DNA of 64,000 nt from Neorhizobium petrolearium (GTDB lineage: Bacteria; Pseudomonadota; Alphaproteobacteria; Rhizobiales; Rhizobiaceae), in NCBI RefSeq assembly GCF_017873175.1, contig NZ_JAGGJW010000008.1, forward strand, positions 124,001 to 188,000, written 5' to 3'. Below, piece by piece: positions 1 through 8,800 of this stretch. Positions within the stretch are counted from its first letter, which is position 1; every line of letters starts with the position of its first letter. A program made the position numbers and the translations under genes. Under the pieces are notes generated by a model, which had not been told where the DNA came from, did not search any database, and saw nothing but the letters and a program-made list of their open reading frames with translations.

Positions 1-1
1 T

Positions 2-667
2 TTTGCCGCCGGCTTCAGCCTTACGGAGGGTATCATCACCTCGATTGCGGAGATCGAGGCTATCTCGGTCGTGGCCGAAGGGCGGGGCCTCGATGTGCAG
101 GTGACGCTTGCGGAAGAAAAGGAAGATGCACTGCGCGCCCGCCGTCGCCACATGGCGGGGCCGGTCGGCTGCGGGCTCTGCGGTATCGAGTCGATCGACC
201 AGGCGATACGGCCTGTACCGGATGTTTCAGCCGTTTCAATGGCGCTGACCATGAAGGACGTTGCCGATGCTGCCGCAGCGCTCAATGATGCACAGCCGCT
301 GCATGCCGAGACCCATGCGGTCCACGGCGCCGGTTTTTTCGTGCCCGGCAAAGGCCTGATCGCAGTCCGCGAGGATGTCGGCCGCCATAATGCTCTCGAT
401 AAGCTGGCTGGCGCATTGGTTCGGCAGGGCATCGGAGGCCAGTCCGGCGTGGTCGTCGTCACCAGCCGGATTTCGGTTGAGATGGTCCAGAAGACGGCGA
501 TTCTCGGCAGTGCCCTTCTGATCGCCATTTCCGCACCGACCGCGCTTGCTATTCGCACGGCAGAAGAAGCGGGTATGACCCTCGTCGCCCTGACGCGCGG
601 CGAGGATTTCGAAATCTTTACGCGTACCGATCGCATTACCACTGGAGTTGTCGCCGATGTCGCATGA
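2..667 (+). CDS. fdhD: FdhD, formate dehydrogenase sulfurtransferase (5' truncated by window)
   Basis: This is the C-terminal part (about 221 residues) of FdhD; the reading frame is open to the window edge, so the N-terminus lies outside. FdhD passes sulfur from IscS to the molybdenum cofactor before insertion into formate dehydrogenase and acts in the cytoplasm. The sequence shows the cysteine motif CGLCG (nt about 169-183), which carries the sulfur-relay cysteines of the family, followed by the conserved EDVGRHNALDK segment and the TSRISVEMVQK segment. It overlaps the next gene, fdsD, by 11 nt, which fits the end of an fds (NAD-dependent soluble formate dehydrogenase) operon whose catalytic genes would be upstream of the window. 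Family assignment is firm; the operon context is inferred from one neighbour. Confidence 0.95.
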   Translation, partial: FAAGFSLTEGIITSIAEIEAISVVAEGRGLDVQVTLAEEKEDALRARRRHMAGPVGCGLCGIESIDQAIRPVPDVSAVSMALTMKDVADAAAALNDAQPLHAETHAVHGAGFFVPGKGLIAVREDVGRHNALDKLAGALVRQGIGGQSGVVVVTSRISVEMVQKTAILGSALLIAISAPTALAIRTAEEAGMTLVALTRGEDFEIFTRTDRITTGVVADVA

Positions 668-1001
668 TCAGGGGCTGGAAAAACTGATCCGGATGGCGAA
701 CCAGATTGCCACCTTCTTCATGTCGCAGCCGGAAAATGTACGTGCCGAAGGGGTCGCCACACATATCAACAAGTTCTGGGAGCCGCGCATGCGCCGGCAC
801 CTTTTAGAGCATCTCGACAACGGCGGTGAGGGGCTTCTGCCGCTTGTCGTCAAGGCTTCGGTGCTGATCCGCCGACCGGACGCCAAGGCCGGATCGGGCG
901 TTGGCGTCGGAGAGGACGCGGAGGAGGGGGCACCCGGCGGCAAGGGACCGGCATCGGGAGAATCGCTTTCCGAACCGAGCATCCCGGAAGTCAGGGCCTG
1001 A
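657..1001 (+). CDS. fdsD: Formate dehydrogenase delta subunit (FdsD)
   Basis: A 114-residue protein matching the small delta subunit of NAD-dependent formate dehydrogenases: LIRMANQIATFF near the N-terminus, then the INKFWEPRMRRHL block typical of FdsD. In the family it supports assembly or stability of the molybdenum FdsABG enzyme and is not itself catalytic. I chose ATG 657 (MSHDQGLEKL); an in-frame TTG at 648 also exists. The start lies inside the end of fdhD (11-nt overlap), so translation is probably coupled. The last 35 residues are Gly/Glu/Pro-rich and low in complexity, longer than in many homologues. Confidence 0.88.
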   Translation: MSHDQGLEKLIRMANQIATFFMSQPENVRAEGVATHINKFWEPRMRRHLLEHLDNGGEGLLPLVVKASVLIRRPDAKAGSGVGVGEDAEEGAPGGKGPASGESLSEPSIPEVRA

Positions 1002-1119
1002 TAGCGCGAATTTCTGTCTTCCGGATCGCGAAACAACGATTGCCGAGTCGCCGTCGTCCCACGGAGGCGGACAAATCTTCGCTCACATAAAAGTTCCCAA
1101 AAAACGGAGGCGGCTCCGA

Positions 1120-1146
1120 TTGACGAAACGGGAATGCGATCTAGAT
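1120..1146 (+). promoter_or_regulatory. Weak possible promoter upstream of the aldo/keto reductase
   Basis: TTGACG at 1120-1125 and CTAGAT at 1141-1146 resemble the rhizobial sigma-70 consensus, but the spacer is only 15 nt. The 257-nt gap between fdsD and the next gene otherwise holds only a short CGGAG/CTCCG inverted repeat just before this site. Confidence 0.22.
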
Positions 1147-1258
1147 TGATCGTGGAGCCTGACGCCGCTTTCCCCAAGCTCATCCCGCGCTCCCCGCGCC
1201 GCCCGGCTCTGTACAGATTATTCCGATCTTCAGCCGTCAGTGCACACGGGAGTTTTCC

Positions 1259-2308
1259 ATGCGCTACAATCAGCTCGGTAATACGGGTCTTTTCGTTTCA
1301 GAAATTTGCCTCGGCACCATGACGTTCGGTGAAGCAGGCGCCGCCTCGCAATGGGGCCAGATCGCCGGCGTCGAACAGGACGCCGCCGACAGGATCGTCG
1401 AGCGATCACTGACTGCCGGCGTCAACTTCATCGATACGGCAAACGTTTATTCGCTCGGCAATTCCGAGCGTATTCTCGGCCAGTCTCTCAAAAATCTCGG
1501 CGTACCGCGCAAGGACGTCATCATCGCCACCAAGGTTCATGGCCAAATGGGCGACAAGCCAAACGATCGGGGTTCTTCGCGCGGCCATATCATGGATTCC
1601 GTAGAGCAAAGCCTCGAACGGCTGCAGACGGATCATATCGATCTCTATCAAGTTCATGGCACGGATACGGTGACGCCGATCGATGAGACGTTGCGGGCGC
1701 TGGACGATCTAGTGTCACGTGGCCTCGTGCGTTATGTCGGTCTTTCCAACTGGGCGGCCTGGCGCATCGCCAAGGCACTCGGCATTTCTGAACGCAAGGG
1801 TTTTGCCCGTTTCGAGACGGTGCAGGCCTATTACTCGATCGCCGGTCGTGATCTGGAGCGCGAGATCGTTCCGTTGATGCAGGAAGAGAAGCTTGGCCTG
1901 ATGGTCTGGTCGCCGCTCGCCGGCGGTCTGCTTTCCGGAAAGTACGGTCCCGGTGCGTCAGGCAACGGCGAAGGCCGCCGCGCGAGCTTCGATTTTCCGC
2001 CGGTCGATAAGGATCGCGCTTGGGCCTGCGTTGCTGTCATGCGCGAAGTAGCCGCCAAACATGGCGCGAGTGTCGCGGAAGTGGCGCTGGGCTACATCCT
2101 GGCCAAGCCGTTTGTGACCAGCGTCATCATCGGAGCCAAACGGTTGGAGCAGCTCGAAGAAAATCTCAAGGCGGTGACCTTGATGCTCGATGCCGATGAT
2201 ATGGCGAGGCTGGACGAAGTGAGTGCACTGCCGCCGGAATATCCTCGCTGGATGCTCGATCGTCAGGGGGCTGGACGCAGGCCCGCCCCGTTCGAACCAA
2301 AGGAATGA
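1259..2308 (+). CDS. Aldo/keto reductase
   Basis: A 349-residue NADPH-dependent aldo/keto reductase of the potassium-channel beta-subunit/YghZ-like branch. It begins MRYNQLGNTGLFVSEICLG, the family's N-terminal strand. The catalytic tetrad can be traced: Asp in FIDTANVYS (about 60, with Tyr at about 65), Lys in IIATKVHG, and His in YQVHGTD. The C-terminal NADP-binding region includes SVIIGAKRLEQLEENL. Substrate cannot be read from sequence. The start ATG follows GGGAG. It is monocistronic in context: the gene upstream is fdsD after 257 nt, and the convergent cheW follows. Confidence 0.92.
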   Translation: MRYNQLGNTGLFVSEICLGTMTFGEAGAASQWGQIAGVEQDAADRIVERSLTAGVNFIDTANVYSLGNSERILGQSLKNLGVPRKDVIIATKVHGQMGDKPNDRGSSRGHIMDSVEQSLERLQTDHIDLYQVHGTDTVTPIDETLRALDDLVSRGLVRYVGLSNWAAWRIAKALGISERKGFARFETVQAYYSIAGRDLEREIVPLMQEEKLGLMVWSPLAGGLLSGKYGPGASGNGEGRRASFDFPPVDKDRAWACVAVMREVAAKHGASVAEVALGYILAKPFVTSVIIGAKRLEQLEENLKAVTLMLDADDMARLDEVSALPPEYPRWMLDRQGAGRRPAPFEPKE

Positions 2309-2320
2309 TCATCAAATAAA

Positions 2321-2358
2321 GCAGAAGCCGCCGGCGATGTCGCACGGGCGGCTCTGCA
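2321..2358. terminator. Bidirectional hairpin between aldo/keto reductase and cheW
   Basis: GCAGA-A-GCCGCC pairs with GGCGGC-TCTGC (one bulged A) around a loop of about 14 nt, sitting between two convergent genes. No strong T-tract follows on either strand, so termination efficiency is uncertain. Confidence 0.5.
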
Positions 2359-2375
2359 AGCTTACCGGGGTCCGC

Positions 2376-2855
2376 TTAGGCGGCTAGGTCTTCCGCCTCG
2401 GTGCCCTTGAACATCTTGGCGAGATTCAGGAAGCAGATCATCCCGTTCTCGTTGGCGATGATACCTTCCGAGAAGGATTTGTCGAAGGAAGCGGAAATCT
2501 CCGGAACCGGCTGAACCTGGCTCGAGGGAATGGTGAGGATATCGGAGACGCGGTCGACAAGCATGCCGATCACCATGTTATGCACCTCGGCGACAACGAT
2601 GGCGCTGCGCTCATTTGCTACTGTGCTCTTCATGCCGAGCTTGTAGGCGAGGTCGATGATCGGGATGACGGAACCGCGCAGGTTCATAACACCGATCACG
2701 TCCGGTGGCGCATGCGGGATCGGGGTCGAAGGAGCCCAGCCGCGGATTTCGCGGATTGTCGTCGTCTTCACGCAGAACTCCTGCTCGTGCAGACGAAAAG
2801 CTATGATCTCCAGCGTTTCGCCGCTGTAGCTTGTGGAGTTGATTGTCGTAGCCAT
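2376..2855 (-). CDS. cheW: Chemotaxis coupling protein CheW
   Basis: A 159-residue CheW that couples chemoreceptors to the CheA kinase in the cytoplasmic chemosensory array. Conserved features include the N-terminal EIIAFRLHEQEFCV strand, the VIGVMNLRGSVIPIIDL block (CheW signature NLRG), and GMLVDRVSDILTI. The ATG at 2855 overlaps the TGA of the chemoreceptor gene by one base (TGATG), so the two are translationally coupled; an in-frame upstream start adding five residues is less likely. Pairing with a single receptor suggests a dedicated coupling protein rather than the main che operon copy. Confidence 0.94.
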   Translation of the reverse strand: MATTINSTSYSGETLEIIAFRLHEQEFCVKTTTIREIRGWAPSTPIPHAPPDVIGVMNLRGSVIPIIDLAYKLGMKSTVANERSAIVVAEVHNMVIGMLVDRVSDILTIPSSQVQPVPEISASFDKSFSEGIIANENGMICFLNLAKMFKGTEAEDLAA

Positions 2856-4642
2856 CAGAATTCTTCCCAACTATCCGTTGCCTGGGCGGCAGCGGCTCCC
2901 CCTGATGCGGCGCGCGCGACCGTTGCCATGAGATTGCGTGCCGGCGATGCGACAGGGCGTGCATCAGGTCGCGCTTGAGCAATTCTATGCGAAGAGTGTT
3001 GCCCAAATCTAAATTGCGCCAGGAGATTGCGCAGGGTTTCGGCTTCGCGGGCCAAGCTGTGGCTGGCTGCCGTCGTTTCCTCGACCATGGCCGCATTCTG
3101 CTGTGTGTTCTGGTCCATGGAATTCACGGCGTTGCTGATCTCACGGATCCCCGTGGATTGCTCACGGGATGCTTCCACGATCGCGACGACATTGCCGTTG
3201 ATGTCTTCCACCTGAGCGATAATCTGTTCCAGAGCTTTGCCAGTCTCTCCAACCAGGGCAACGCCACGCTTGACATGTTCCGAGGAGGTGGAGATCAGGG
3301 TCTTGATTTCCTTGGCTGCGGTAGCGGACCGTTGTGCGAGTTCCCGAACTTCCTGGGCAACGACCGCAAAGCCCTTTCCGGCTTCGCCTGCCCGTGCTGC
3401 TTCGACGCCTGCATTGAGCGCCAGGAGATTGGTCTGGAACGCGATGTCGTCGATGACGCCGATGATGTTCGAGATCTCTTTGGAAGAGTTCTCTATCTGA
3501 TCCATCGCGCCGACAGCATTGCGAACAACGGCGCCTGAATGTTCAGCGCCGCTCTTCGTGCGAGAGACAAGGTCGCCTGCTTCTTCGGCGCGCTTGGCAC
3601 TGTCGGTAACCGTCCGGCTGATCTCTTCCAGTGCCGCCGCAGTTTCTTCGACTGCCGCGGCCTGCTGTTCCGTCCGCTTTGCCAGGCTGTCGGAGGCCTG
3701 GCGGATTTCGCTGGAGCCGCCGGCGATGCCTTCTGCATTCTCGCCGACCGTACGCATAGCCTCTGCCAGCTTGGCGACCGCTTCGTTGAAATCGGTACGG
3801 ATCTTTTCCAGCGTCGGGATGAAAGGCTTCTCGATCTGAGCCGTGAGGTCACCATGGGACAGCGCGGTAAGGCCCACGGCAAGATCATCGACAGCGCGCA
3901 CCCGCTCGGTAATGTCGGTCGCAAACTTGACAACCTTGAAGACTCGGCCATCGGCATCGAAGATCGGGTTGTAGGAGGCCTGGATCCAGACCACCTTGCC
4001 GCCTTTGCCGATGCGCTTGAATTCCTGGGCGATGGCTTCGCCGCCCGCCAGCTTCTTCCAGAATTCGCGATAATCGGGGCTGTCGCGGAATGCCGGCTCG
4101 CAGAACATGCTGTGATGCTTGCCGGCAATCTCGGCGTGTTGGTAGCCGAGGCAGGACAGGAAATTCTCGTTGGCGGTCAGGATCTCGCCGGTCGGCGTAA
4201 ATTCGATAACGGCCTGGATCCGTGAGATCGCATTGATCTTGCCTTCGTCCTCGGCGGCCTTCAGCTTCGCGGCAGTGATGTCGGTCGCGAACTTGATGAC
4301 CTTGTAGGGCTTGCCGCCGGACATGACCGGATTGTAGGACGCCTGGATCCATATCTCGCGGCCCCCTTTCCCGATCCGCTTGTAGGCTGCGGCCTCATAT
4401 TTGCCGCTACCGAGGCGTGCCCAGAAGTCCTTGTAGTCCTGTGACTTCGTATAAGCCGGGTCGCAGAACATGCTGTGATGCTTGCCGACGATTTCGGAGA
4501 GCGCGTAGCCAAGAGTCTTGCAGAAGTTCTCGTTGGCTGTGAGGACAGTTCCGGACAGATCAAATTCGATGATCGCCTGCGATTTGGCGAGCGCTGCAAG
4601 CATTGCTTTCGCGTCGGCGCCTGGAAGAGAAAGGATAGACAT
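2855..4642 (-). CDS. Cytosolic methyl-accepting chemotaxis protein with two PAS domains
   Basis: A 595-residue chemoreceptor with no hydrophobic membrane segment. Two tandem PAS/PAC modules (about residues 12-130 and 135-250) share the motifs [15 protein letters not shown] and KFATDIT. A short HAMP-like linker follows, then the signalling domain with hairpin tip [33 protein letters not shown]-type sequence. The C-terminus ends DSWEEF, matching the xWxxF tether that docks CheR/CheB in other receptors. Architecture resembles the cytosolic McpY-type receptors of rhizobia. PAS domains suggest sensing of redox, oxygen or a small cytosolic ligand; the ligand is unknown. It forms an operon with cheW. 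The 248 nt upstream are AT-rich and probably hold its promoter. Confidence 0.94.
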   Translation of the reverse strand: MSILSLPGADAKAMLAALAKSQAIIEFDLSGTVLTANENFCKTLGYALSEIVGKHHSMFCDPAYTKSQDYKDFWARLGSGKYEAAAYKRIGKGGREIWIQASYNPVMSGGKPYKVIKFATDITAAKLKAAEDEGKINAISRIQAVIEFTPTGEILTANENFLSCLGYQHAEIAGKHHSMFCEPAFRDSPDYREFWKKLAGGEAIAQEFKRIGKGGKVVWIQASYNPIFDADGRVFKVVKFATDITERVRAVDDLAVGLTALSHGDLTAQIEKPFIPTLEKIRTDFNEAVAKLAEAMRTVGENAEGIAGGSSEIRQASDSLAKRTEQQAAAVEETAAALEEISRTVTDSAKRAEEAGDLVSRTKSGAEHSGAVVRNAVGAMDQIENSSKEISNIIGVIDDIAFQTNLLALNAGVEAARAGEAGKGFAVVAQEVRELAQRSATAAKEIKTLISTSSEHVKRGVALVGETGKALEQIIAQVEDINGNVVAIVEASREQSTGIREISNAVNSMDQNTQQNAAMVEETTAASHSLAREAETLRNLLAQFRFGQHSSHRIAQARPDARPVASPARNLMATVARAASGGAAAAQATDSWEEF

Positions 4643-4890
4643 TAGACTTTGCTTGCTCCCGCTTGTGAGTTCAGCTTCGTCTCAAGCCGCCGCTTGTCTC
4701 TCCACATGAAAGTCAGGGTGCTGCAGAGGGCCCTTGAGTCTCACAAGAAATAGCCCTCAAAAATTAACGTCAGGTCAATAATTCTCTCACTTCGTACTCG
4801 GAAATATACGTAGGACTTTTGTATAAAATCAATTTTCCTTGTAATTTATGCCAGAAAACGAACAGGTTGATAGAATATAAATTGAAAACA

Positions 4891-5820
4891 CTATGCCGAA
4901 CGCGTCGGACGATCCAGAACTCGCCGGCCGAAAAGGCTTGCCGTCAGCTCCACCATGATCCGCGCGCTCTTGCCGCGATCGTCAAGGAACGGGTTCAGCT
5001 CGACGAGATCGAGCGAACAGACAAGTCCGGTATCATGCAACATTTCCATGATCAGATGCGCCTCGCGGAAGGTTGCGCCTCCCGGTACGGTGGTGCCTAC
5101 TCCCGGTGCGATATCCGGATCGAGGAAATCCACGTCAAGGCTGACATGCAAAAGACCGTTGGCGGCGTTTACCCTATCGATCACCTGAAGCATGATCGCT
5201 GCGATGCCGTTCTCATCGATGGCGCGCATGTCGAAGACGTTGACGCCGTGCTCGGCGATCATCTTCCGCTCGATTTCGTCGACGGAGCGGATGCCGATCT
5301 GAAAAACATTCCGCGGGTCGACCATGGGGCGGTCGCTGTCGAGGATCGGTGCGAATTCCGCCTGTCCTGTGAAGAAGGCCACCGGCATTCCGTGAATATT
5401 GCCTGACGGTGAGGTTTCCGGCGAATTGAAATCCGCATGAGCATCGATCCAGAGCACGAAGAGTGGCCGGCCGATCCCGGCAGCGTAACGGGCCATGCCC
5501 GGCACGCTGCCCATGGAAAGGCTATGATCGCCGCCCATGATCACGGGTATCGTACCGGCTTTAGCCTTTTCGTAGATCCGGTTTTCCAGTGCCCGCGCGA
5601 AAGCGCCGACGATCGGCAGATTCTTCGCATCCTGCCGCTCTTCGAGATCGGTTGCCGGTTCCGGGCACAGGTCGCCGCTATCGCTGACGCGGAACCCCAG
5701 GCCTTCCAGCGACTTGACAATGCCGGCCAGACGGAAGGCTGCCGGGCCCATGGCGCAACCGCCGCGGCCGGACCCTTCTTCCAGAGGAACGCCGATCAAT
5801 GTGATGTCCTTGGAGTTCAT
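4891..5820 (-). CDS. rocF: Arginase
   Basis: A 309-residue arginase hydrolysing L-arginine to ornithine and urea in the cytoplasm. The binuclear manganese site is complete: GGDHS (about residue 101), DAHADFN (about 132) and SLDVDFLDPDIAPG (about 235). The GNIHGMP substrate loop is present, separating it from agmatinases. Length is normal for the family. The gene stands alone between the chemoreceptor promoter region and tamB. It may instead be annotated arcA as in Agrobacterium. Confidence 0.95.
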   Translation of the reverse strand: MNSKDITLIGVPLEEGSGRGGCAMGPAAFRLAGIVKSLEGLGFRVSDSGDLCPEPATDLEERQDAKNLPIVGAFARALENRIYEKAKAGTIPVIMGGDHSLSMGSVPGMARYAAGIGRPLFVLWIDAHADFNSPETSPSGNIHGMPVAFFTGQAEFAPILDSDRPMVDPRNVFQIGIRSVDEIERKMIAEHGVNVFDMRAIDENGIAAIMLQVIDRVNAANGLLHVSLDVDFLDPDIAPGVGTTVPGGATFREAHLIMEMLHDTGLVCSLDLVELNPFLDDRGKSARIMVELTASLFGRRVLDRPTRSA

Positions 5821-5860
5821 TCTCTTCTCCCGAGAAAGGCAGGATAAATGAGGCTCGAAA

Positions 5861-8800
5861 TCAGTATTCGTGCTCGTAAAAGATGCCGGCCTTGCCGCCT
5901 TCTGTCCCGGCGCCGGCCTTGAGTTTCACGCCTCGGCCGATATCGAGATTGATCGTGGCCTCGGCGCCGCCGGAGCCGCCCTGCTCGACCTGCACATAGG
6001 TACGATTGTTGATGTAGCGGCCGACGGAGACGGTCGTCTGGCCTGTCTCGTCGGTGTTGATATCGAGGTCGTCGACGCCGAGATTGCTGCGCAGCGTTTC
6101 GAGAAGGGAGGTGGAGCCACCGCCGGCAAGCTGGGTAACGGCATCGGCGAGCTGGGCGATCTGCAGCGGCGAAAGCCGCGACATGGACTGGCCGAAGATC
6201 AGCCGCGCCAGGACCTCATCCTGCGGCAGGGCGGGCGAAGAAGAGAAGGTGATCGTCGGATCGTTCGCCACGCCGGTGACCTTCACAATGATTGTCGTCT
6301 GGGCTGAGGTCGTGCTGGCTTCCATGTTCAGGACCGGGATCAGCCCGCCGCCGAAGGTGATTTCACCTTCCGTGAAATCGAGCCGCTTGGCGAGGATGAC
6401 GATGCGTCCACGGCGCATTTCGAAACCGCCGGAGACGATGGGATCTACCGCTGTGCCGGTTATGGTCAGGTCACCGCCGAGTTCTGCATCGATACCTCGA
6501 CCGCGGACGAAGATGCCGTTGGGCGCGCTGATCTGCAGATTGAGGGCGATCGGCCTCGAACTGCCGGTTGCCTCCTTAGGGCGGAGTTCCTCCATCTGTC
6601 GCAGCACATCGGGTGGGGCATTACGGTGACGGATGTCTATTTCCGCAAGCGAGGTCGGGAGCCTAGCAGGCACTGTGATCGCTGCCTTGGTCAACGTTAC
6701 CCGGCCACCAAGGAGGGGGCCAGACGTCAGCGGGCCGGTCAGGGTCAAGGCACCGTCGGCCGTTGCCGCAAAGAGGGCCCCGTCCGCATAGGTTGCTCGC
6801 GCGAGCATGATCCTCAGATCGGCCGGAAAGCCGGAGCCGGGCGTAATGCCGACCGAGCCCTGGATCGAGATGCTGCCGCCGCCTGAGAGCTTGCCGGAGA
6901 GCTGGGAAATGTTGGCGCTGTTACCGTTGAAGGAGATATTGGCGGCAAGATCAGTAACGGCAAGGTTGCGCCGCACGTCGACAAGCCGTGCGCCGGATGA
7001 GGAGGCCGTGCCAGTGATCGCCGGCGCCGAAGCCGTGCCGCCGATTGCCAGATCGACATTGCCGGTACCTTCCAGCACGAAGCCTTGAGCGGCAAGCTGG
7101 CCGGCGAGGATGGAGAAGGGCAATTGCCCATTGAATTTGAGGTTGAGAGGCTTTTCTCCAGCCAGTGAAACCGAACCGCTGCCCGAAAGCGAGATGCCAC
7201 CGCCACCCGAAAGTCTAGTATCGACGGTGACTGCAGCGTTCTGGAAAGTCCCGTTTGCCGTGATGTTCAGTGGTGCCAGCCCTGCAGATGCGGTCTGGCT
7301 GACGCCGGCATCGGCCCAGCGAAGATCGTAACGGACGGCAGGCGCCTCCGGCGTCCCAGTTGCGGTGACGGTCCCGGAAACTGTGCCGCGGGCGCCCAGG
7401 GTCGGCGCGAAGGCGTTAATCAGGCTTGCGGGCACCGCATTGGCACGGGCGTTGATGTCGAGAGCCGGAACACCGTTCTGAAGAAGAACGCGGCCGGCGG
7501 CTGACAGGTCGAGGCCGTCGGAACCCGTCAGGCGGGTCGCGTCTAGTGCGACCGTCCCGTTGGCAAAGCTTCCGCTTGCTTGGAGACGAAACGGACTGAT
7601 GCCAGCATCGCGCGTCTGGCGAAGCTGCGCATCATTCCATTCAAGATCATAGCGGATCGCAGGAGCGGAGGTGGACCCTGTGGCGTTCACGGTACCGGAG
7701 ATCGTGCCGGCAGCGTTGACCGCCGGAACGAAGGCATTGAGGAGGTTCGCAGGCAGTGCATTGATATTGGCCGTCAGGTCGAGGGACGAGCCGGCAGTGC
7801 CGTTAACGGTGACGCTGCCGCTGCCGGTCGCGAGCGTTAGTCCGGCAAGCCGCGCACCACCATTGACGATGGCAATGCGGGTGGGGGCGGCAAGCCGAAC
7901 CGGGATGTTGCGTGGCGAGGCGGTGAAGCTCTCTATGCCCACCGAGATCTCGCCATCGGTCTGGACATCACCAACGGCATTGAGCGGCGCATTGTCATAT
8001 TGGGCGGTGAGGTTGAAGCCTGTCCTGCTGCCGCTATGGCTGACGTCAAGGTTGATGTCGCTGACGCCAACGGATCCGGTGCCGATGCGGCCGGCGCGCA
8101 CTGTGCCCTCGGCCGCGATCGCCTTGATGTCCGGAATGGCAAGATCGATGTTCGGCTGGACGATCTCGATCGAGCCGCGGCGAAGCGCATTGCCGGATGC
8201 CCGGATTGCGGCGCCGGCCCGGCCATCCGTATTGCTGAAAGTCACAGAACCACGGAGATCGCCCTGGGCCTGTTGGGCGGCGAGCGCGGCAAGCATCGAG
8301 ACATCCGGAAAATCGAAATTCAACTGGCCTTCCGGCAGGAAATCGGGTGAGAAGCTCAACGCACCATTGAGTTTGTTGGGGCCGACCTCGGCGCTGATTG
8401 ACGGTGCGCTCGTGCGGCCCTGTGTCGAGATTATATCGGCGTTGGCGCGGATCGACTGGCCGTCCAACGAGCCCGTAGCCGTCAACTTGCCCTTGGGTGC
8501 GTTCGGGTCGGCGGTACCGTCGAAGACAACGCTCATGTTCTGGAGCTTACGACCGACGAGACGTGCGTCCGCGGAATTGAGAACGGCCTTCACGCCCATT
8601 GCAGCGAGCGGGCCGTTGACTGCGATGTCGAAACCCGCGGCGCCCTCGCCTTCGGGCAGCCAGCGCTTCAAGTCCGGCATGCGGCCGGCAAGATGGCCGG
8701 TCACGGTCTGGTTTTCGAGAACAACGTTACCATTCGCCTCGACTGCATTGGATCGCATCACAAAGTTTTCGAGGCTCACACGGCCACGGCCGTCGGTCGC

